Origin: Hydractinia symbiolongicarpus
Lineage: Eukaryota > Cnidaria > Hydrozoa > Anthoathecata > Hydractiniidae
Assembly (NCBI RefSeq): GCF_029227915.1
Contig: NC_079883.1
Coordinates: forward strand, 19,284,001-19,348,000
Direction of reading: 5' to 3'
DNA length: 64,000 bases
Shown here: positions 58,091-64,000 of the stretch, piece after piece
Numbering within the stretch: the stretch's first letter is position 1
How the letters are laid out: each line of letters starts with the position of its first letter
Made by a program: the position numbers and the translations under genes
The notes under the pieces: model-generated
Database searches by the model: none
What the model saw: the letters and a program-made list of their open reading frames with translations, nothing else
What the model was told of the DNA's origin: nothing

Positions 58091-60217
58091 CAACAACCCT
58101 TTTATCGTAAAACGGTGATAGACCCAGCTTGTTTTGCTCATACGTGATCATGCCTTGGTTATGAGCCCAGAAGCCTACATTTTTAGCGGTGTCCAAATCT
58201 CCTTTTAATGCTCCCATGTACCTTGACCATGTCACTTCGTTCTGCCTTTTCGACATGCCCTTGCAGGAGAATTTCGTGCCATTTTTACCTTCGACGAAGT
58301 AGCACTTGGCTGTCAGCGCTATCATTCTGGATCCGATGAATTCTTCTTTGAATAACCCTCCGGTTCTACTCGAGTGTTTGTTAGTAACAAGCCAATTAGG
58401 CACTGCCTCATCATACTGCTCGATTAATTCGGGACGAACAACGTCACGTAGGTTATTTCCAGAGATTGCAAAATAAGCACTATCGGTATCCATATACACA
58501 TATTCGAAATTTCGTCGATCTACATATTTGTCGAGAAAACTATAGTAAAATTCGAGCATGCGCAATTTAGCTAATTGATTCACAAGGATTCCACATTGAT
58601 ACGCCCTATTTATGGAAACGCCTTGTTTAAGCCGCCTTACTTCGTATGCCTCTCCAATCTCTTCCAAATCCTCCAAATATGGGCTTTTCATTTCAATTTT
58701 GCTGTATCGCCCGCAATACGTTTATCAGGGTCCTTATCAGCTTGAGGACGCGCATCCGCGATTTCTTCCGGGAACCATGCGAATGGTTTACCCCGTGAGT
58801 ATTTAAGTACTTAATAGCAAGCCGTAATCTTTAACCCATGATTAATATACCACTTAAGCAGGTCCGTACAAAGCAGGATCTTCTCGGCTCTCATAACCAC
58901 TAGGATCTTCCGAGTACGAGGGATACGTTTTCGCCCGGTCTTGGTCAAATACTCGTGCATATTCTGAGGTATTTGGCTATCAGAGATCTCTCTAACCACA
59001 AAAAACGGGAACATTTCACTGAATTTTTCGTACAACTCAGTAGGCACCTCAATATCAACTTGGGCAAACCCGAAGAGATCTCCGTCTATAGTGCTCTGCA
59101 CCAAATTATCTAATTCTCCAACAGGGTCTGCCATTTTTATCAGCTTCTCCTTACCACAAGGGAAATCTTGTAGTAGTGTGCTTGGGTAGAGCATATTGGC
59201 GTCATAGCCGAGTATAGTCTTGCATTTTTTTGGCTCAGTATAAATATGTGAGCGAATACCCGTCACATCACTCTCATGATACTTGCAAAATACGCACCAT
59301 TGTTCATAACTTAAGCCTGACGCTAGAAAATTCTTAATATCGATAAATTTGAACATCGAGGTGGTTAGAAACATGTAGTCGTTATTTTTTTTCGCCACTT
59401 TGATATTTTTAACATCCGCAATTCGTTCGACAAAATACCGCTTGATCAGGTTGATATCGTACTTTCCACTATTGAAACCTACCACCGTCACTTGATTTAC
59501 CCATTCATGCCAAGCATTTTGAGTTGGTTCCGGGAGCATATCGAAATCATCCGGCTTGGGATATATCAGTTTAACTTCTTGGACAATCCGGATCTGTCTC
59601 TGCTCCAGTTGCTCAACAAATTTTTGCACAAGCACCTTTGGGTCTTCATTCATGATGAAGGTAGGATGTTCTTGTAAGCTATCGTGGATGGCTACGCTGA
59701 CGGGTATATGCTCGGAGTTATATGTTAAATCAGGCGTTTGCTGCTGATTCAATGGAGCCAGGAGAGCCTCGAAATCAAATACAATGAAGTGAGGATATGG
59801 TCGAAATTTTTTCTTGAATAACCTCTTAGCCTTGGGAGGCTTTTCGCACTCCCATGCAATGACAAGATTGTACCCCAGCCCTCGAATGTGGTCTTCTTTA
59901 AATTTAGTACGATTGAAATTATTTTTATCTACGTTGGTACGCTGTGGTTGACATGGGCATCCCTGCCATTTACAGCCGTGATATTCGTATACTGTCTTTG
60001 TATGAGGATCATACCCATCTACCCTATAGACCTCTTTACCATCGCGTATCACACGCTCTCCTCCATGCGCACAAAGCGCGTGGTGGATGTGTCGGCCTGT
60101 TTGCTTTGACATGGCCTCAATCCATTGGCATGCCGCGTAACTGAAACCCTTATCGGGATAGAATACCTTTTCAGAGCTACTCTGCATGCGCTCGATCTTT
60201 TCACCTTTGCAAATGAT
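58062..60217 (-). pseudogene. family B DNA polymerase with N-terminal nuclease-like domain, broken into two ORFs
   Basis: The 5' ORF (60,217 down to 58,811; it reads into the inverted duplication upstream) starts in a region with 'VDGYDPHTKTVYEYHGCKW', resembling a restriction-endonuclease-like (PD-(D/E)XK or Vsr-type) fold. Then come 'FIVFDFEALLAP' (exo I), 'VVGFNSGKYDINLIKRYF' (exo II) and 'LGYDANMLYPSTL' (motif A). The 3' ORF (58,691-58,062) holds 'LAKLRMLEFYYSFLDKY', 'YVYMDTDSAYF' (motif C) and 'CKGMSKRQN'. Between them (58,692-58,810) the frame is lost, and I find no K...NSxYG motif B, so part of the palm is deleted. The family is abundant in cnidarian genomes as virus-derived polymerase. 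Inactive in this copy. Confidence 0.8.
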
Positions 60218-60458
60218 AAATTCAGAGACGGGATGAGCTGGAACAATAGGGGTGCTTGGCAATTCGAGCACAGAATCCCCATTAAATATAGAGAGAACGG
60301 GGTATATCCAAGCGAAGAAGTGCAACTCACGAGGCTCCACTACACAAACATGCAGCCCATGTGGATCGCGGAGATTCAAAAGAAAGGTTGTAGATATAGC
60401 TCCTCTTCAGTATAAATCGATAAAAACAAGAACATACTCATTTGCCTCATCCATTCAG
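60218..60458 (+). pseudogene. inverted duplicate of the HNH C-terminal end
   Basis: On the plus strand a frame reads 'KFRDGMSWNNRGAWQFEHRI' to '..YSSSSV', nearly the last 70 residues of the HNH protein at 57.5-58.0 kb, then its trailer. It has no start and replaces the 5' end of the polymerase gene. Confidence 0.85.
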
Positions 60459-60481
60459 AAATGATAAACATTTCTGAATAA
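60453..60481. repeat. palindrome after the duplicated HNH end
   Basis: ATTCAGAAATG-ATAAA-CATTTCTGAAT, 11-bp perfect arms. Confidence 0.9.
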
Positions 60482-60928
60482 CCAAAAGGTTTTCTGTATT
60501 ATGCGTAAACGACCTAACCGGTGATGCGTGAATTTTCACACAGGTAATACTCAAGGTGATACTGAATAGCTATATACAAAGCTCGATATATAGTAACGTT
60601 GTGGTAGCAGGCTTAGACCTGGCTGAAGGGTAAGGATGGGCGGGGAGACCATGCCTTATCTGGAGGCGGCCGTCTCGCCCCGGTTTCTATCACACACTGT
60701 GCAAGTCGGGGAAAAAAATTGTGCCAAAATTCCGGTTAAATGTCAGTGCTAGGAACGGCCTCTGAAAGTGCTCACTTAAAAAGGTGTGTTTCGTTAATGC
60801 GTACAAGCACGACATTCTGTATAGAGTATAAAGAGCAAGTACGCTAAGCCTGCAAAGCAGGACAGCACTGAAAAACGCCTTGGATATGGAAAACCAAAGG
60901 CTCTGAGTGGTATACTCGCAGAATCAAA
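60482..60928. other. non-coding, GC-richer
   Basis: A local rise in GC around 60,630-60,700 ('ggcggggagacc', 'gtctcgccccgg'). No gene recognised. Confidence 0.4.
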
Positions 60929-60977
60929 AACCCTCTGGGTTAAAAAAAGTAATAAAAAAAATACACCCAGAGGGTTC
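60929..60977. repeat. long-loop stem (terminator-like) in the virus-like island
   Basis: AACCCTCTGGGT and ACCCAGAGGGTT, 12 perfect base pairs, separated by an A-rich loop of about 24 bases. Confidence 0.85.
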
Positions 60978-61092
60978 CCTGACGAGGGTAGAAATGTCTC
61001 GCTGCACTCCTGCCGTACACAAATATACAGCCCATGTGGTGGTAATCCATCACACTATCTGTCCTATTTTTTGCTTGATCTACACATTATAT

Positions 61093-61122
61093 CAAATTCT
61101 CCATGGTATATCATGGAGAATT
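61093..61122. repeat. palindrome overlapping the start of the next small ORF
   Basis: AAATTCTCCATG and CATGGAGAATTT around 'gtatat'. The right arm contains the ATG of the ORF at about 61,112. Confidence 0.9.
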
Positions 61123-61340
61123 TAACCTATTTTAAATTATTGGGTATGATCAAAGACGTACTGCGTGGGCAGTGCACTAATCAGACACAGATGGATGATT
61201 ATGAAAAAATGATAAAGCCCGCCATAGACGAATTTGGAGAGGAGGGGATTCTACGTGACGAGACGCTATTGAAAAAGTTGGCGGAAGAATTCGCATCATA
61301 TCACAATCCATTGGAGAAACCAGCACACAGCTATCGTTGA
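61112..61340 (+). CDS. small acidic protein of a virus-like element, unrecognised
   Basis: 75 residues from an ATG inside a palindrome: 'MENLTYFKLLGMIKDVLRGQ' at the start, Glu/Asp-rich middle ('DEFGEEGILRDETLLKKLAE'), ending 'LEKPAHSYR'. Predicted mostly helical. Co-directional with the RNA polymerase-like ORF that follows after a 50-base palindrome. No homolog recognised. Confidence 0.45.
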
Positions 61341-61415
61341 ATTCTTTTCATTCAGTTGGATATACTAATTCGACGCTGTCACAGGGTGTTCCACGTTTGA
61401 AAGCACATAGATGCA

Positions 61416-61468
61416 TAGTATATTAATGGTATGTTTGCATGGTATGCAAACATACCATTAATATACTA
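61416..61468. repeat. perfect 25-bp-arm palindrome before the RNA polymerase-like ORF
   Basis: Left arm 61,416-61,440 starting TAGTATATTAATGG, three-base loop GGT, right arm 61,444-61,468. The strongest of the intergenic palindromes. Confidence 0.95.
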
Positions 61469-62440
61469 AGGACATCATTTAGTGATGTGGAGGTACTCGA
61501 TTATGTCGTGGGATCAAGTCTACGGGAGGTTAGGCTGCATGTACTAATAAGGACATTTGATGTTATTGATAACCCCAATCCAATATGGCACAATAAGTGG
61601 ATGGAACGAGATCCCAAAATTGACAAATCGACTATAATTCGCCTTTATTTAGATTTTAACAAATTGTTCTATTTTAAAGTTTATCCAGATATGATCGAAG
61701 TGGCCATTAATAAATTTTTCTCAAAGGATAATGGCGTAGCAATAGGATCACCGGTAGGGCTCGGATTCGTTGATGTTTTCACTAGCAACAAAACGAGCCC
61801 TGTGCCTGCCCTTGTGGAGGATGATTGCTCTCAAATACCTGACGGGCGCTTCTCGTGTGACCCAGAATCAGAACATGGGAGCTTTGTCGATAGAATCCGA
61901 CCGGCACGATGCCTAGGAAGCCGATACGCATCACATGTACTGTTGAAGCTCACGATTTGTGGAAAAAAGGATGTGGTTAATGCTACATATCCCAGAGAAG
62001 ATGATGACACATGGAGCATCTGCTCATTTGGTGGTTCCCTGGGAGATTTATGTCAGCGTCCATTTGTGGATGAGCGAAGAAGTACATCTACATGCGTGCA
62101 TCAGATATATAAGCATTTTGGCATAGCCGCGGCATGTATGTATATACAACGTGAATTACATAAAGTCACGGGTGATAGTGTCAATATTGCCCATGCTCAA
62201 TTGGTGGCTTCCTTTATGATATTTACTGGTACAGTAAAATCCATGACACGGTACACTATGCGAGATCAAAGCGGTGCTCTAGGCCGGGATGCATTTAAGG
62301 AGCCGGTTGATATGTTAGTATCTGCTGCCATTAATGGAGAAGTAGATGATCTATCTGGATGTTCATCTGCAATCGTTTGTGGAAAGGCACCACATGTTGG
62401 AACGAATGGGAACATATCATTATTGTATCGTGCAGGCTGA
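61439..62440 (+). CDS. RNA polymerase largest-subunit (Rpb1)-like C-terminal domain protein, viral type
   Basis: 333 codons, uninterrupted. The C-terminal third matches the last conserved part (domain 5) of the largest subunit of multisubunit RNA polymerase: 'VDERRSTSTCVHQIYKHFGI' (the VD.xRT.sN..ev...fGIeAA block), 'NIAHAQLVASFMIFTGTV' and 'LGRDAFKEPVDMLVSAAING', with 'VCGKAPHVGTNG' in place of the usual 'GQ...GTG'. The middle has 'IIRLYLDFNKLFYFKVYPDM', as in viral Rpb1 proteins. The rest of Rpb1, including the Mg-binding NADFDGD loop, is not in the window, so this is a split or truncated subunit. The first in-frame ATG lies inside the palindrome. Large nucleocytoplasmic DNA viruses encode such subunits; Polintons normally do not. 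Confidence 0.65.
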   Translation: MVCKHTINILRTSFSDVEVLDYVVGSSLREVRLHVLIRTFDVIDNPNPIWHNKWMERDPKIDKSTIIRLYLDFNKLFYFKVYPDMIEVAINKFFSKDNGVAIGSPVGLGFVDVFTSNKTSPVPALVEDDCSQIPDGRFSCDPESEHGSFVDRIRPARCLGSRYASHVLLKLTICGKKDVVNATYPREDDDTWSICSFGGSLGDLCQRPFVDERRSTSTCVHQIYKHFGIAAACMYIQRELHKVTGDSVNIAHAQLVASFMIFTGTVKSMTRYTMRDQSGALGRDAFKEPVDMLVSAAINGEVDDLSGCSSAIVCGKAPHVGTNGNISLLYRAG

Positions 62441-62448
62441 TGTCCAAA

Positions 62449-62475
62449 AATTTTATGAATTATGTATTCATAAAA
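62449..62475. repeat. palindrome between the RNA polymerase-like ORF and HNH gene
   Basis: ATTTTATGAAT-TATGT-ATTCATAAAAT, 11-bp perfect arms, ten bases before the HNH ATG. Confidence 0.9.
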
Positions 62476-62484
62476 TGTAATAAA

Positions 62485-63003
62485 ATGGAAGAAATCAAGA
62501 AATGTTCAAACTGTACAATAGCTTGTCCTTTGGATAATTTTAGAATGAAGCGCAATGGGCAATAGACCAAAAGGTGTATCAAATGCTTAGATAATGCAAG
62601 GGCATCAAAGGAGCGAAATAAATGCCACCATAAAAAACAGCATGGCTTTTGCAAAGAGTGCGATTTCCCTGCATATATGCATGGGCTAGTTCTGAATAGG
62701 ATTAAGAATGCGCTAATCCATGACACGGAGATAGCATCCACCGAGTACCTGGGGTGCGGGATCTGTACATTTATCGGGCATATACAAAAGCAATTCAAAG
62801 ATGGCATGTGCTGGAGCAATCGAGGGCAGTGGGAATTTGATCATAAAATACCTATTAAATATCAAGAAAATGGTGGTGTTCCACCTAATATGGAGACGCA
62901 GCTCGCTAGGCTCCACTACACTAATATGCAGCCATTGTGGGCAATTGAAAACCAATCGAAAGGCCATCGATTTATAACACTTTATACACAAAGCTGCAAA
63001 TAA
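62485..63003 (+). pseudogene. zinc-ribbon HNH-like endonuclease with one premature TAG
   Basis: The same architecture as the protein at 57.5-58.0 kb: 'CSNC' then 'CIKC' ribbon, 'CHHKKQHGFCKEC' cluster, 'WEFDHKIPIKYQ' and 'LHYTNMQPLWAIE' HNH core. A single TAG at 62,563-62,565 follows 'RNGQ', where the homolog has Arg. The frame is otherwise open throughout, so this is a very recent nonsense mutation or a translational start further down. The next gene starts on the base after its stop codon. Confidence 0.65.
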
Positions 63004-63303
63004 ATGGATGCATTGCTATTGATCACGATTCTACTCCCTTATATACTGATACTTGCTTGTTTCTATCGGTATCGACGTCTAATAAATAAGATGACTGAGC
63101 TCGCTGATATTTTTGATACAGAAACCGTTACGAAAAAACCTGATAAACGCCAGGCTTTGAAGGAAGCGATACGTCAAGGTAAAGCACATTTATTACCAAA
63201 AAAATGTAGTGAGAGTTTTATCGATAAGTGCACGGAGGATGTAATTGAAAAAATTCATATTTATAGTTTAAAAGTTGCGGAAATAGTGCCTGTAGGTAAA
63301 TAA
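63004..63303 (+). CDS. single-pass membrane protein following the HNH gene
   Basis: 99 residues, ATG directly after the HNH TAA. Hydrophobic N-terminus 'LLLITILLPYILILACFY', then a basic stop-transfer 'RYRRLINK', then a soluble charged tail ending 'VAEIVPVGK'. The zero-base spacing suggests a compact viral or operon-like layout. No homolog recognised. Confidence 0.5.
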   Translation: MDALLLITILLPYILILACFYRYRRLINKMTELADIFDTETVTKKPDKRQALKEAIRQGKAHLLPKKCSESFIDKCTEDVIEKIHIYSLKVAEIVPVGK

Positions 63304-64000
63304 GTGTATGTGTTTTTAACTTTCAGCAACACGCTCATTCCAACCCAGTGCAACCCAATTTCTATTTAGGCTAAATTGTGACGAAAAAAGAAATGATACT
63401 CTAACTTGCCCCTCCAACCTATGATAGAAGTCACGCGTGCCCCGCGCGCCCCCTCGTTCCCACAAAAAGATAAAACGACAGAACAAACACCCCTGTATTC
63501 GCATAGACGGCTCCAGTGCCAAGCGGTGTCCCATTTTTTCAAACTTTAGTCCGTATTTCTATAACTTTCCCCTTTAACCCATAAGTCTAGTCACACGTGC
63601 CCCGTGCGCCCCTTCACCCCCCAAAAGGATAACGACAGGACAATTAACCCCGCACCCTGATGAACCGCGTCAGTGCCGAACAGCGTTATACGTCAATGCA
63701 CCAATACGCGTCCGCAATCCGATACGCGTTTTACCCTCCCATGCAGCCCTTCGCGAGCAATTGTAGTTATGGTAAATCGGCAAAATTAAATAACGCTTAT
63801 ATTAAGTCATAAGCCGCATTTTGCCCCAACAGGTTGTAGCCTAGAAGTCCGTGGTGAAAAAGCTACAACCTTTGCCAGTCTATAACAATTTATCGCGCGT
63901 CCCTTTACCATTTATTCCCGCGATGCTCCAGAAACTTGAGGTAAGAAATTTGTGACTACTGCAAGACGGTGGCTTTAATCTTGTCACGCATATCTCTCCG
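63304..64000. repeat. GC-richer non-coding stretch with an imperfect direct duplication
   Basis: 63,395-63,530 and 63,565-63,690 share 'cacgcgtgcccc' / 'cacacgtgcccc', 'gcgccccct' / 'gcgcccctt', 'aaaagataaaacgacag' / 'aaaaggataacgacagg'. CpG-containing words (acgcgt, gcgcg) are more frequent than elsewhere in the window. No gene recognised to the end. Confidence 0.5.

Noticed and set aside
58612-60144. Plus-strand short frames within 58.6-60.1 kb
   Set aside because: Shadows of the minus-strand polymerase ORFs.

Overview
The window is AT-rich nuclear DNA of an animal, most likely a cnidarian and possibly a hydrozoan (inference from gene content and from its particular mix of transposon families; no species marker was seen). 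It has spliceosomal introns with GT..AG ends, two recognisable single-copy host genes, two very long (TA)n tracts, and a great deal of transposon and virus-like debris.

Host genes. A single-exon TBC-domain Rab-GAP of the TBC1D10 type (21,768-22,931, minus) and the unfolded-protein-response factor XBP1 (25,436-26,731, plus, three exons) lie divergently about 2.5 kb apart. XBP1 is complete. Its last exon has the two overlapping frames expected of the IRE1-spliced gene, and a paired stem-loop structure predicts an unusually short 20-nt non-spliceosomal intron. A tRNA-like element without an anticodon loop lies between the two genes.

Transposon landscape. 0-4 kb: a zinc-finger start of an R2-like ORF, an integrase-like fragment and a decayed RT/zinc-knuckle/endonuclease element. 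3.9-5.6 kb: three head-to-tail Helitron-like units (5'-TC...CTAG-3', A|T target), with minute relatives at 27.2 and 49.1 kb. 8-11 kb: a THAP-domain element with inverted ends and the 3' end of a LINE. 13-14 kb and 29.7-31.5 kb: two copies of a hAT-like element, one carrying an OTU-protease-like gene. 15.6-18.0 kb: an element whose ends are inverted tandem arrays. 27.6-32.6 kb: a large element with minisatellite inverted ends. 33.1-34.3 kb: an inverted-end element inside a dispersed repeat. 36.4-41.7 kb: a very large foldback made of Helitron-like copies around a captured RT fragment. 42.5-43.4 kb: a TTAA-flanked non-autonomous element. 45-49 kb: integrase, unknown and Harbinger-like fragments.

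Virus-like island (about 49.4-63.3 kb). Two different protein-primed-type family B DNA polymerases (53.2-55.6 kb plus; 58.1-60.2 kb minus), two zinc-ribbon/HNH proteins, several small membrane proteins and an intact ORF resembling the C-terminal part of the largest RNA polymerase subunit (61.4-62.4 kb) point to integrated Polinton/adintovirus-like and larger DNA-virus-like material. The polymerases are broken, so this is at least partly fossil. Near-perfect palindromes sit between successive genes, resembling the palindromic 3'-end signals known from some giant viruses. A pogo-like transposase fragment and a 22-bp minisatellite lie inside the island. The last 700 bases are GC-richer and contain a diverged duplication.
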